Assembly: GCA_963667435.1 (NCBI GenBank)
Contig: OY763414.1
Span: 1,860,001 to 1,924,000, forward strand
Length of the DNA stretch: 64,000 bases
Direction: 5' to 3'
Origin: Marispirochaeta sp963667435
GTDB lineage: Bacteria; Spirochaetota; Spirochaetia; JC444; Marispirochaetaceae
Shown here: one piece after another, positions 52,603 through 61,385 of the stretch
Position numbering within the stretch: position 1 is the stretch's first letter
How the letters are laid out: every line of letters starts with the position of its first letter
Made by a program: the position numbers and the translations under genes
Notes under the pieces: model-generated
The model's input: only the letters and a program-made list of their open reading frames with translations
Told to the model about the DNA's origin: nothing
Databases searched by the model: none

Positions 52603-53148
52603 ATGAAAAGCAAGACCTTAAACATACTTGCGCGGATTGACACCATCTTCCTCATAACCTGTCTTGCGGTTATGGGAACTGTACTGTTTGCCCAGGTTGT
52701 TACCCGTTATCTCTTTCAGTCGCCATTAATCTGGAGTGAAGAAGCTGCACGCTATCTTCATGTCTGGATAGCGCTTTTCGGCATCCACTACGGATTCAGA
52801 AACAGTGCACACATCCGTGTAACTTTTTTCTACGACCGCATGCCCGTCCGGGTTAAGTCCGTAGTTGCACTGCTTTCAAACCTCATTATCCTTGTAACCC
52901 TGATTGTTTACCTTCCGGGTTCCATTATTTTCATCAAGGATCAGGCTCTCATTGTCTCATCGGCAATGGGCGTAAACATGGGACTCGTCTATTTTCCATC
53001 ATTCTTCGGTCCCCTTGTTGCTATGCTTTACTTTCTTTTTCAGACTGTCAAATCCGCTATCTACCTGGTAAAGGGTGTTCCCGCAGATTCGTCAGCAACC
53101 GAAACAACGACAGCAGCCATCTCTTCAAAAGGTGATAATACATTATGA
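52603..53148 (+). CDS. dctQ: TRAP transporter small membrane subunit (operon 2)
   Basis: A DctQ protein of 181 residues with four membrane helices; the segment LIWSEEAARYLHVWIALFG matches the family's second helix. ATG 52603 has GGGAG at 7-nt spacing and was chosen over an upstream frame that would run through the hairpin. It overlaps dctM by 4 nt. A Thr/Ser-rich tail follows the last helix. Confidence 0.92.
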   Translation: MKSKTLNILARIDTIFLITCLAVMGTVLFAQVVTRYLFQSPLIWSEEAARYLHVWIALFGIHYGFRNSAHIRVTFFYDRMPVRVKSVVALLSNLIILVTLIVYLPGSIIFIKDQALIVSSAMGVNMGLVYFPSFFGPLVAMLYFLFQTVKSAIYLVKGVPADSSATETTTAAISSKGDNTL

Positions 53149-54413
53149 TAATCCTGTTCAGCATTTTCTTCCTGCTGCTCATTGCAGGAGTACCCGTCGC
53201 TTTCTGTCTGTTTTCAAGCTCGGTAATCTATATGCTTATGCACGACCTGCCTGTTCAGATGGCAGCCGCCAAGCTTGTAGCAGGGCCCGACTCTTTCCCG
53301 CTGCTGGCAATAGCCTTCTTCGTTCTTGCCGGAGCAATAATGAACTCCGCAGGTATAACCAAAAGGATTTTTGCATTTGCGGAACACCTGGTAGGTCACC
53401 TTACCGGCGGACTCGGCCATGCCAACGTTCTGGCTTCCATTATCTTCTCCGGAATGTCCGGATCGGCCGCCGCCGACGTGGGAGGCCTTGGCGCAATCGA
53501 ACTTCAGGCAATGAAAGAAGCAGGCTACGATGAAGATTTCAGTCTTGCCGTAACCGGTGGATCTTCCATTATCGGCCCCATTATTCCCCCCAGTATTCCG
53601 GCGGTAGTTTTCGGCGTCGCTTCGGGTGTTTCCATCGGACGTCTTTTTGTGGGTGGAATTATACCCGGATTTCTCATGGCCATTGCAATGTCCATCCTGA
53701 TCTACTTTCAGTGCCGCAAACGGGGCTATGAAAAGAAAAAGATGTCCAGTATCAAGGTTATTGCGCACTCCTTTGTGGAATCCTTCTTTCCCCTTATGAC
53801 TCCTGTGATAATCATGGGCGGAATAATGGGCGGTGTGTTCACCCCCACCGAAGCGGCTATTATTGCGGTGTTCTACGCTCTGATTCTGGGTTTCGCCTAC
53901 AAGTCCATAACCGTTAAAGACCTTCCCCGCTTCCTTATTGAAACTCTGAACACCACAATAGGAATACTCTTCATCATAGCCTCTGCAACGCTTTTTGCGT
54001 GGGTACTGACTATTTCCCAGTTTCCCCAGCACTTTGCAGAAACCTTCATGGGACTGGTGAGCAACAAGTACATTGCGCTCTTTCTGCTGAACCTTTTTCT
54101 GCTGGTTGTAGGCTGTTTTATGGAAACAACTCCTGCTCAGATGATTCTGGTTCCGATCCTGCTGCCGATCTTTACCACCTTCGGCGTTGACCCGGTACAC
54201 TTCGGTATTATCATGATCCTGAACCTTATGATCGGACTGATGACACCGCCCCTGGGACTTGTGCTGTATGTTCTTTCTTCAGTTTCAAAGGTATCGATTG
54301 AACAGCTGTCAAAGACCGTTCTGCCCTATGTTGTGGTAATTGGTATTGTTCTTCTGTTCGTAACCTATATCCCGGCCCTTGTACTGACCCTGCCAAATCT
54401 GATATACGGTTAA
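53145..54413 (+). CDS. dctM: TRAP transporter large membrane subunit (operon 2)
   Basis: A DctM protein of 422 residues with about twelve membrane helices, the repeat SGSAAADVGGLGAIELQAM and the IGPIIPPSIPAVVFG and LMIGLMTPPLGLVLYV segments of the transport domain. It overlaps dctQ by 4 nt. The long open frame on the opposite strand is a shadow. With DctQ and the 51532 protein it forms a second sodium-driven organic-acid importer. Confidence 0.95.
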   Translation: MIILFSIFFLLLIAGVPVAFCLFSSSVIYMLMHDLPVQMAAAKLVAGPDSFPLLAIAFFVLAGAIMNSAGITKRIFAFAEHLVGHLTGGLGHANVLASIIFSGMSGSAAADVGGLGAIELQAMKEAGYDEDFSLAVTGGSSIIGPIIPPSIPAVVFGVASGVSIGRLFVGGIIPGFLMAIAMSILIYFQCRKRGYEKKKMSSIKVIAHSFVESFFPLMTPVIIMGGIMGGVFTPTEAAIIAVFYALILGFAYKSITVKDLPRFLIETLNTTIGILFIIASATLFAWVLTISQFPQHFAETFMGLVSNKYIALFLLNLFLLVVGCFMETTPAQMILVPILLPIFTTFGVDPVHFGIIMILNLMIGLMTPPLGLVLYVLSSVSKVSIEQLSKTVLPYVVVIGIVLLFVTYIPALVLTLPNLIYG

Positions 54414-54450
54414 TATATTACGTACTACATACTGTTCAAGGAGTAGATGG

Positions 54451-55473
54451 ATGTTACAGACTGTTCTTCCAGAAGCCTATACTATTGAATACCGGGATGT
54501 TCCGGTTCCCGAAGTTGGTCCCGATGAGGTTCTGATCAAAATCAAACGATTCGGTATCTGCGGTTCGGATATTCAGATTTATCACGGTCTGCATAAATAC
54601 ATGACCTTTCCGGTTGTCCAGGGCCACGAAGCCTCCGGTACAATCGAAAAAGTCGGCGACAAGGTGACCAAATTCAAACCCGGCCAGAATGTAACCGTTC
54701 AGCCTCAGATCTTCTGCGGCACCTGTCAGCCCTGTAAAATGGGTCATGAGAATGTGTGCCAGAACCTGAAGGTTTACGGAGTCCATGTAGACGGCATGGC
54801 TCAGGACTATTTCGCTGTTCCCGCGGAAAAGATCATTCCCCTTCCCGATGGATTTTCCTTCGACAACGGTGCCCTCATTGAACCCATCGCGGTGGCCGTT
54901 GGAGCAATCCGGCGTTGCGGTGATGTTTCCGGACAGAATGTCTGTGTTCTCGGTGCAGGTCCCATCGGAAACTTTGTTACTCAGGTCGCACAGGCAAAAG
55001 GTGCCAATGTGATGCTCACCGACATCAACGACAAGAAGCTCAATCTTGCTAAATCCATGGGTGTTGAACAGAGTATAAATACTTCAGATATTACCCTGAA
55101 GGAGGCAATTGCCGATGTATTCGGTCCCAAGGGAGCGGACTTCATCATCGATTGCGCCGGTGCGCCTTTCAGCCTTACTTCGGCAATACAGAGTGCCCGT
55201 CCCGCATCAACGGTGGTAATCGTGGCCAACTTCAAGGTACCCGTGGAAATAGAGATCCCTCTGATCCAGCGCCAGCAGATTAATGTGCTGGGTGTTATGA
55301 TGTATGTAAAGGAAGACTTCTTCACGTCGGTAGATCTGGTCCAGAAGGGACTGGTAAAAACCGAAGGCATCCTGACCAAGTACTACGACATCCATGAACT
55401 CAAGGAAGCCTATGAGTTTATCGACGAGAATCGTCTGGATGTGATGAAAGTCATGATGACCTTTCCGGAATAA
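54451..55473 (+). CDS. Zinc-dependent dehydrogenase of TRAP operon 2 (MDR family)
   Basis: A 340-residue medium-chain dehydrogenase. Catalytic zinc ligands lie in GICGSDIQ (Cys), VQGHEASG (His, Glu) and LIEPIAVAVG (Glu). The structural zinc loop has CGTCQPC...NVC, and the nucleotide site is GAGPIG. It resembles sorbitol, xylitol and L-threonine/L-idonate dehydrogenases. It lies 37 nt after dctM and before a terminator, so it is the last gene of the operon and probably oxidises the imported compound or its product. With the SDR across the regulator gene it may form an idonate/gluconate-like pathway (inference). Confidence 0.92.
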   Translation: MLQTVLPEAYTIEYRDVPVPEVGPDEVLIKIKRFGICGSDIQIYHGLHKYMTFPVVQGHEASGTIEKVGDKVTKFKPGQNVTVQPQIFCGTCQPCKMGHENVCQNLKVYGVHVDGMAQDYFAVPAEKIIPLPDGFSFDNGALIEPIAVAVGAIRRCGDVSGQNVCVLGAGPIGNFVTQVAQAKGANVMLTDINDKKLNLAKSMGVEQSINTSDITLKEAIADVFGPKGADFIIDCAGAPFSLTSAIQSARPASTVVIVANFKVPVEIEIPLIQRQQINVLGVMMYVKEDFFTSVDLVQKGLVKTEGILTKYYDIHELKEAYEFIDENRLDVMKVMMTFPE

Positions 55474-55495
55474 ATCACGCCCGTTCCATTTACCG

Positions 55496-55525
55496 CTCCA
55501 GCCCTCGCCGGCTGGAGTTTTTTTT
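55496..55525 (+). terminator. Terminator of TRAP operon 2
   Basis: An 8-bp stem (CTCCAGCC paired with GGCTGGAG) with a 6-nt loop is followed by eight T residues. A classic rho-independent terminator. Confidence 0.94.
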
Positions 55526-55575
55526 GCTCTCTAAATAGCTTGCTTCCCGCTTATGCGGAGAAGTATATTCCTCCA

Positions 55576-56448
55576 ATGGGATCAATAGTAAAAGTTGACA
55601 ATCTGCGTAAGCAATACGGCAGCCTTACTGCGGTGGACGGATTGTCATTTGAAATACCCGAGGGGGTATGTTTCGGGCTGCTGGGCCCGAACGGTGCAGG
55701 AAAAACCACTACAATAGAGATGATGGAGGGAATCCTGAACCCCTCGGAAGGGACAATTCTTTTCAGGGATGAATCCATCGGAACAAACTTTCATGAAAAA
55801 GTGGGTATCCAGTTTCAGCATACCGCCCTGCAGGAGTTCATTACCGTGGAGGAGACAATCAAACTCTTCTCCGCCCTCTATACACGACAGCGGGATCTGG
55901 ATGAAATAATTGAAATATGCAATCTTCAGGATATTCTCAAGCAGGACAACCGCAAACTTTCCGGCGGACAGCGACAGCGTCTCCTCCTGGCTCTGGCAAT
56001 CGTCAACGATCCCGAACTTGTCTTTCTGGATGAACCGACCACTGGGCTGGATCCTCAGGCCAGACGCAATTTCTGGGCGCTGATTGAGAAGATCAAGGGA
56101 GAAGGAAAAACAGTCATTCTCACAACACACTATATGGACGAAGCGGAACAACTCTGTGACGACATCGCTATAATGGATCACGGCAAAATTATTGCCCGTA
56201 ACTCACCGGCGAAGCTTCTGGCAGAAAACTTCACCGGAGTTATTGTAAAACTTCCCTGGAGAGACGGTCTTAAGCTTCCCGAAAACTCCATCAGGCGGAA
56301 CAATCATGTCGAAATTCATTCAGAGGATGTTGACGCCACCCTGCATCAGCTGATCCATGAAGGAGTGCATCTTGAAGGTCTCTCCATTCATGCGCCGGAT
56401 CTGGAGGATCTTTTCCTGAAGCTCACCGGCAGCTCCCTGAGAAGCTAA
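55576..56448 (+). CDS. ABC-2 exporter ATP-binding protein
   Basis: Walker A GPNGAGKTTT, Q-loop FQHTAL, signature LSGGQRQRL and Walker B LVFLDEPTTGLDPQ identify an ABC ATPase of the DrrA/CcmA-like exporter type. A C-terminal extension (about 215-290) is usual for the family. I chose ATG 55576; no ribosome site is well placed before it, and an upstream TTG at 55540 is an alternative. The permease gene follows 14 nt later. Cargo unknown; drugs, lipids or polysaccharides are typical. Confidence 0.9.
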   Translation: MGSIVKVDNLRKQYGSLTAVDGLSFEIPEGVCFGLLGPNGAGKTTTIEMMEGILNPSEGTILFRDESIGTNFHEKVGIQFQHTALQEFITVEETIKLFSALYTRQRDLDEIIEICNLQDILKQDNRKLSGGQRQRLLLALAIVNDPELVFLDEPTTGLDPQARRNFWALIEKIKGEGKTVILTTHYMDEAEQLCDDIAIMDHGKIIARNSPAKLLAENFTGVIVKLPWRDGLKLPENSIRRNNHVEIHSEDVDATLHQLIHEGVHLEGLSIHAPDLEDLFLKLTGSSLRS

Positions 56449-56462
56449 GGAGTACTTTTAGT

Positions 56463-57455
56463 ATGAAAAAATTTCTTGCCCTGCTGCACGCCAGAAATAT
56501 GGAATTCTTGAGGGACAGAGGTACTCTCTTCTGGAATCTGGTTTTTCCCCTTTTCCTTGTATTCGGATTCGCCTTTGCATTTTCCGGAGGAGATGAAGAG
56601 TTGTTCAAAGCCGGCGTCATCGGAAGTGACACAGGAAACATCCCGTTTCTGCAGGACCAGGTTGTTACACTTATCCCCTATGAATCAGCAGACGAGGCCA
56701 TGTCCAGGCTGCGCCATCATCAGATCGATCTGGTGGTTGATTTTGCCAGCGGCAGCTACTCTGTAAACCAGGAATCTGCAAAAGGAAAGGTGGCTGAAAA
56801 ACTGCTCCTTGCCGATGGAGGAGAGAATCTCACCCGGAAAACGGTAAGCGGGCAACCTATCCGTTACGTTGACTGGCTGGTTCCCGGTGTAATAGGCATG
56901 AACATGATGTTCTCCTGCATCTTCGGTGTAGGCTGGATAATTGTACGCTACCGTAAGAACGGTGTCCTCAAACGTCTGAAAGCCACGCCAGTAAAGGCCT
57001 TTCAGTTTATTTCCGCCCAGATGATTTCCCGGCTTTATATTGTCTTGGGCACTGCGGCGGTGGTCTATATCGGAAGCAATGCCGCCCTGCATTTCATGAT
57101 GTTAGGATCCTATCTCAACCTCATTCTAATAACCATTGCGGCCACCCTCTGTATGATCAGCTTTGGTCTCATATTTGCCGCAAGACTCAAGAGTGAAGAA
57201 CTTGCAAACGGACTCATGAACCTCACTACCTGGCCCATGATGATCTTTTCCGGTGTCTTCTTCTCCCTTGAGGGAACTCCGGAAATACTGCAGAAGGTAT
57301 CTCTGATTTTCCCCCTTACCCATTATGTCAAAGCATCCCGGGCAATAATGCTGGATGGCGCCGGACTGGTACAGGTACTGCCCAATATTATTGTGCTGCT
57401 TGCCCTTACTGCCGTTTTTCTGCTTATAAGCTCAGTCAGCTTTAAATGGGAGTAG
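56463..57455 (+). CDS. ABC-2 exporter permease
   Basis: A membrane helix (LVFPLFLVFGFAFAFSG) is followed by an extracytoplasmic loop of about 120 residues. A C-terminal block of five helices contains the ABC-2 motifs GVIGMNMMFSCIFGVGWIIV, YRKNGVLKRLKATPV and MIFSGVFFSLEGTP. Length 330 is normal. With the ATPase just upstream it forms an exporter of the DrrAB type. AAGGAGTAC precedes the ATG. Confidence 0.92.
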   Translation: MKKFLALLHARNMEFLRDRGTLFWNLVFPLFLVFGFAFAFSGGDEELFKAGVIGSDTGNIPFLQDQVVTLIPYESADEAMSRLRHHQIDLVVDFASGSYSVNQESAKGKVAEKLLLADGGENLTRKTVSGQPIRYVDWLVPGVIGMNMMFSCIFGVGWIIVRYRKNGVLKRLKATPVKAFQFISAQMISRLYIVLGTAAVVYIGSNAALHFMMLGSYLNLILITIAATLCMISFGLIFAARLKSEELANGLMNLTTWPMMIFSGVFFSLEGTPEILQKVSLIFPLTHYVKASRAIMLDGAGLVQVLPNIIVLLALTAVFLLISSVSFKWE

Positions 57456-57510
57456 CCCGGTATCATATAAGTTCCCACCTGAGAAGTTCTTCCTGCTATA
57501 CTTCAATTGT

Positions 57511-58647
57511 ATGGAAACAATCCTTATTAAAAACGGCCGGATCTTTGATCCGGCGGAGGGAACATTTACTACCGGTTCAATAACTGTAAAGGGAACAAAG
57601 ATTATTGAGACTGAAGACATTTCCCCGGATATAACCATTGATGCTGCACGATGCATTGTGTCTCCCGGACTGATCGATGCACATCTGCATATAAATGATC
57701 ACGGGAGTGACGGCGGAGTTCCTGCAGATCTGGCAACCCTTCCCAACGGCGTAACCACTGCGGTGGACGTGGGAAGCTGCGGTGAGAGCAACTACCGTAT
57801 AATGCGCAATTACCACATTATCCCCGCTGCTGTCCGTATAAAAACAGCCCTGAATATATCCTCCGCCGGCCTCGCAACAACCAGATTTCCGGAAAACCTG
57901 AATCCTGTCCACTTTGCAGAGGAAAAAATCCAGGCTCTTTTTGAAGAGTTTCCGGAAGATTTTGCGGGGCTTAAGATCCGCATGTCCCGGGGCATTGTTG
58001 CCGAAGGCGACATCACACCCCTGAAGGCAGCTCTCTCCCTGGCGGATAAAATCGACACAATCCTTATTGTCCACATTACCAATCCGGCGGTTCCATGCGA
58101 AACCATCGCTGAGATGCTCCGCCCGGGAGACATCATATGCCACTGTTTCCAGGGAACCGGAGATACTATTCTGGATAACAACAACACGATTAAACCGGGA
58201 ATTCTGAAAGCCCGGGAGAAAGGTGTTCTCTTTGATGCCTGCCACGGTCGGGTAAACTTTAATCTTAACATTGCAAAAGCGGCGCTGGAGCAGAACTTTC
58301 TGCCGGATATAATCAGTACCGACCACAGCCCGAAAAACCTCTTCAGATCGCCGGTTGTTTCAATTCCCCGCCTTGTTTCAAAATTCGCCGCCCTGGGAAT
58401 GCCTCTGGAAGAAGTCCTTCGCAGAGTTACCCTTTTTCCCGCAAGGATGCTGGGGATGGAGGATGAACTTGCCAGCCTTCAGCCTGGCACCACCGCGGAT
58501 ATTGCTGTTTTCCGCACGGAAAAGCGGCGGGTTGTTTTCTCCGATTTCCAGGGCAGAACAATGGAAGGAGACTCTCTGCTGACCCCGCTCTGCACTATTA
58601 AGAACGGACGGCTTCTCTATGCTGCAGCGGATATCGATATAAGCTGA
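57511..58647 (+). CDS. Amidohydrolase/deacetylase-family metallohydrolase
   Basis: A 378-residue amidohydrolase-superfamily protein. Metal ligands are the HxH of IDAHLHIND, a candidate carboxylated Lys in GLKIRMSRG, His of IVHITNP, His in CHCFQG and Asp in STDHSP. The set is typical of dihydroorotase-like or N-acyl-amino-acid deacetylases and of the EF_0837-type amidohydrolases. The substrate is unknown. A TATACT hexamer ends only 8 nt before the ATG, so the transcript may be nearly leaderless. It stands between the ABC-2 exporter and the signalling cluster. Confidence 0.88.
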   Translation: METILIKNGRIFDPAEGTFTTGSITVKGTKIIETEDISPDITIDAARCIVSPGLIDAHLHINDHGSDGGVPADLATLPNGVTTAVDVGSCGESNYRIMRNYHIIPAAVRIKTALNISSAGLATTRFPENLNPVHFAEEKIQALFEEFPEDFAGLKIRMSRGIVAEGDITPLKAALSLADKIDTILIVHITNPAVPCETIAEMLRPGDIICHCFQGTGDTILDNNNTIKPGILKAREKGVLFDACHGRVNFNLNIAKAALEQNFLPDIISTDHSPKNLFRSPVVSIPRLVSKFAALGMPLEEVLRRVTLFPARMLGMEDELASLQPGTTADIAVFRTEKRRVVFSDFQGRTMEGDSLLTPLCTIKNGRLLYAAADIDIS

Positions 58648-58667
58648 AATGCAAAAAATATGCCGCA

Positions 58668-58696
58668 TTGACAGGTAACGGGGACAGCAATATAGT
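58668..58696 (+). promoter_or_regulatory. Strong sigma-70-type promoter of the phosphorelay cluster
   Basis: TTGACA (58668-58673), a 17-nt spacer and TATAGT (58691-58696) nearly match consensus. The first ATG is only 12 nt after the -10, implying a leader of about 5 nt. Confidence 0.8.
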
Positions 58697-58708
58697 AAAA
58701 GAACAGGT

Positions 58709-59095
58709 ATGAAAAAAGTGTCTATTCTATATATTGATGATGAACGCCTTAATCTGCTCGCTTTTGAAGCAGTTTTCAGACGTGACTACACAGTATACTG
58801 TGCAGCCAGTGCAGAAGAGGGGTTTGCCTGTCTCAACGACAACAGTGTGGACTATATTTTCTGCGATCAGCGCATGCCTAAGATGTGCGGATCAGAGTTT
58901 TTCCGCAGGGTAAAAAATACGCATCCTGAGGTCCACTGTTGTATTCTTTCCGGCTACATCCAGGACATCAGCATCAAGGCCGTTATTAATGAGGGGATTA
59001 TCGACAAGGCGTTTGAAAAACCCCTCAACCTGCATTCACTGGAAAAATACATAAGAGAAACACATCAATATGAAGCGGATAAACTGCGGAATTAA
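58709..59095 (+). CDS. Single-domain response regulator
   Basis: A 128-residue receiver: ILYIDDERLN acidic pair, phosphoacceptor in DYIFCDQRMPKMCG and the Lys in AFEKPLNLHSLE. No output domain follows. It overlaps the next kinase gene by 26 nt, so it is part of a multi-step phosphorelay. The promoter lies immediately upstream, and the message is predicted to be almost leaderless. Confidence 0.93.
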   Translation: MKKVSILYIDDERLNLLAFEAVFRRDYTVYCAASAEEGFACLNDNSVDYIFCDQRMPKMCGSEFFRRVKNTHPEVHCCILSGYIQDISIKAVINEGIIDKAFEKPLNLHSLEKYIRETHQYEADKLRN

Positions 59096-60791
59096 GCGGG
59101 TTCTCTTTGTCTTCATGGTGATCATGGTCGTTCCATGCATCTCCTCTGCGGCCGATACAGGCAGGATAATTCGGGTCGGAATCTATGAGAACCCTCCGAA
59201 AATCTATTCGGATACACAGGGAACCCCTGCAGGTTTTCTGCCTGAACTGCTCAGAGACATCGCCCGCCACCATGGCTGGCAGCTGCAATGGGTTCACGGT
59301 GACTGGGCGGAACTGCTGGGGATGCTGGAAAATGGACGCATCGATATGATACCCGATGTGGCGTTCTCTCCGGAAAGGATGGAACGCTACCTGTTCAACC
59401 GTGAGGATATCTTTATCAACTGGGGAGTAGTCTATTCCCGGAACCGTTTCCATCCCCAATCCTTTTTCGATCTCAACGGAAAGAGGATTGCCGGAATGAA
59501 AGGAGATATTCATATTGAAGGCAAAACAGGCATAGTAGAGCTCACCCGATCTTTTGGAATAAATATTGATCTCATGGAAACAGACACTTACCGGGAAGCC
59601 TTTGAGCTGATAAGCCGGGGAGAGGCCGATGCGGCGGTGGTTAACCGGATATTCGGGTCTACCTATGAAAAAGAGTTCGATATAAACCGTACTTCTCTTG
59701 TTTTCAATCCAGTCTCCATTCGCTGCGCCTTTCCCCAAACCTGGGACGGGGCATCTCAGGTAATTACTGAACTTGACGAATCTCTGGCCGCATATAAAAA
59801 TGACAAAGGCAGTATCTACTACACACTTTTAGACACCTACCTGATCCGCTACATTGCCCACAGGTCGGTAATTCCCTTCTGGCTGGTAATTCTTTTATCC
59901 GGTGCTTTAGTATTTGTACTGATATTGGGAATCCTCATGTTGCGCCTCCACCGCGAAATCCACTACCGAATGAAGACCGAACAGGAACTCCGACTGGCCA
60001 GAGATGAGGCGGAACAGGCAAACCGGGCAAAAACTATTTTTCTTGCAGGAATGACCCATGAACTGAGGACCCCCATGAGCGCTATTCTGGGATATTCAGA
60101 GCTTCTTCAACGAAGCAGAGGACTTTCTCAGGACCAAAAACGACAGATTGAGACTATTAACTCCAGTGGCCTGCATCTGCTGAACCTGATTAATGAGGTT
60201 CTGGATATGTCACGCATAGAGTCTGGGAAAATTTTTCTGGACAAAAAAGACTTCAATCTGCAGGAGACTATTAAATCCTGCATGGATCAGATTCGTCCTG
60301 GAGCAGAGAAAAAGAATCAGAGCTTAACCCTGCTTGCTGATCCCGGGTTGCCGGCAGATATAAATACAGATGAGCTGAAGATACGCCAGATTCTGCTTAA
60401 CCTTCTGAATAACGCCGTCAAGTATACAGGACCTGGTGTGATCGAGATAATCTGCAGCAGAATTCAGGGGAAGGAAAACATGATACGGATTGAGGTTGCA
60501 GACCATGGCCCGGGCATTCCGGAAATCTGGAGAAGCAGCCTCTTTTTGCCCTTTGAACGGGGAGCTTACAACAACAGCAGTACCCCCGGAGCAGGTCTTG
60601 GTCTTGCACTGAGTCGACGCTATGCCCGTGTTATGGGTGGAGACCTCATCCATGGAGAAAACCCGGAAGGGGATGCCTCTTTACTTTCACCTTCCCCTGT
60701 GAAACCGGGAAAAGCCATGCAGGAACAGCACTGCTGCAGGCAGGAGAAATTTCCGGGATTGCCGCGGGGGAAAAACCCTTGTCTGTTCTGA
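59070..60791 (+). CDS. Hybrid sensor kinase, N-terminal part, frameshifted (SBP_bac_3-HisKA-HATPase)
   Basis: A signal/anchor segment is followed by a periplasmic solute-binding domain of the SBP_bac_3 type (VGIYENPPKIYSDTQG, PDVAFSPERMERYLF). A membrane helix (about 268-293), HisKA (LAGMTHELRTPMSAILGYSE) and HATPase (LLNNAVKYTGPG, GAGLGLALSRRYA) follow. The frame leaves the family pattern at residue 534. From 60674 the other frame continues the expected kinase ending (GCLFTFTFP) and runs without a stop into the receiver gene. The ancestral gene was therefore one hybrid kinase of about 768 residues, broken by a one-base change near GGGG at 60669. The last 40 residues read here are frameshift product. 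Confidence 0.85.
   Translation: MKRINCGIKRVLFVFMVIMVVPCISSAADTGRIIRVGIYENPPKIYSDTQGTPAGFLPELLRDIARHHGWQLQWVHGDWAELLGMLENGRIDMIPDVAFSPERMERYLFNREDIFINWGVVYSRNRFHPQSFFDLNGKRIAGMKGDIHIEGKTGIVELTRSFGINIDLMETDTYREAFELISRGEADAAVVNRIFGSTYEKEFDINRTSLVFNPVSIRCAFPQTWDGASQVITELDESLAAYKNDKGSIYYTLLDTYLIRYIAHRSVIPFWLVILLSGALVFVLILGILMLRLHREIHYRMKTEQELRLARDEAEQANRAKTIFLAGMTHELRTPMSAILGYSELLQRSRGLSQDQKRQIETINSSGLHLLNLINEVLDMSRIESGKIFLDKKDFNLQETIKSCMDQIRPGAEKKNQSLTLLADPGLPADINTDELKIRQILLNLLNNAVKYTGPGVIEIICSRIQGKENMIRIEVADHGPGIPEIWRSSLFLPFERGAYNNSSTPGAGLGLALSRRYARVMGGDLIHGENPEGDASLLSPSPVKPGKAMQEQHCCRQEKFPGLPRGKNPCLF
60669..60672 (+). other. Frameshift site in the hybrid kinase (GGGG tract)
   Basis: Inserting one G would change the reading from NPEGDAS to NPEGGCLFTFTFP, the normal end of a HATPase domain, and fuse the kinase to the downstream receiver. 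It may be a recent mutation, a sequencing error or a slippage-prone contingency tract. Confidence 0.85.
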
Positions 60792-61375
60792 TTGTTGATG
60801 ACCGCGAATCCAACAGAGACATCTTTTCCGAAATGCTCCGCACTGCAGGATTCACAGTCTTTACAGCCGGCAACAGTGCGGAATGTCTCTCCATGCTGCA
60901 TAAAACTGCCCCTGACTGTATCCTTCTTGATATCCTTATGCCCGGAACCAACGGTATTGAAACTACCCGAATACTCCAGAACCTGCCAGAAAGAGAGCAG
61001 TTCAAAATTATAGGGCTCAGTGCAAGTGCACTGCCGGAAGACAGAGACAGTATACTTGATGCAGGGGCAGACGGGTTCCTCTGCAAACCCTGCAGTCGAC
61101 GGGAGCTTCTTGAAACTATAGGCAGAGTGACCGGGGTCAGGTACAGCTTCACTTCTGAAAATACAGTCCCCGTTCCTCCACGTCCGACGGGAACTGAAAT
61201 TCCAGACAGCGATAAACTGCGGGAACTGCTTGAAGCCGCGCGCTTCGGCAGCCGGAAGAAAATTCTGGAAAGTACGGAAAAGGGATTTCCCCATGAACTT
61301 GCAGCTTCGATTCGAGTGCTGGCAGGAGAATACAGATTCAAGGAAATTATCCGCATTATCGAAGATCTCAATTAA
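60779..61375 (+). CDS. Receiver and C-terminal part of the frameshifted hybrid kinase
   Basis: The open frame extends upstream to 60674 without a start codon; a TTG at 60779 is the first possible initiator and has a GGGGGAAAAA site. The protein is a receiver with LIVDDRESN, phosphoacceptor in CILLDILMPGTNG and Lys in FLCKPCSRREL. It ends in an 80-residue helical tail (LRELLEAARFGSRKKILE) common at the ends of hybrid kinases. It is either translated as a separate receiver or fused to the kinase by frameshifting. The next regulator-kinase gene begins 11 nt later. Confidence 0.8.
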   Translation: MSVLIVDDRESNRDIFSEMLRTAGFTVFTAGNSAECLSMLHKTAPDCILLDILMPGTNGIETTRILQNLPEREQFKIIGLSASALPEDRDSILDAGADGFLCKPCSRRELLETIGRVTGVRYSFTSENTVPVPPRPTGTEIPDSDKLRELLEAARFGSRKKILESTEKGFPHELAASIRVLAGEYRFKEIIRIIEDLN

Positions 61376-61385
61376 GGATGTAAGC

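Noticed and set aside
53214..54200. A 328-residue frame antisense to dctM of operon 2
   Set aside because: A His/Gly/Asn-rich shadow of a hydrophobic gene; DctM motifs on the plus strand are unambiguous.
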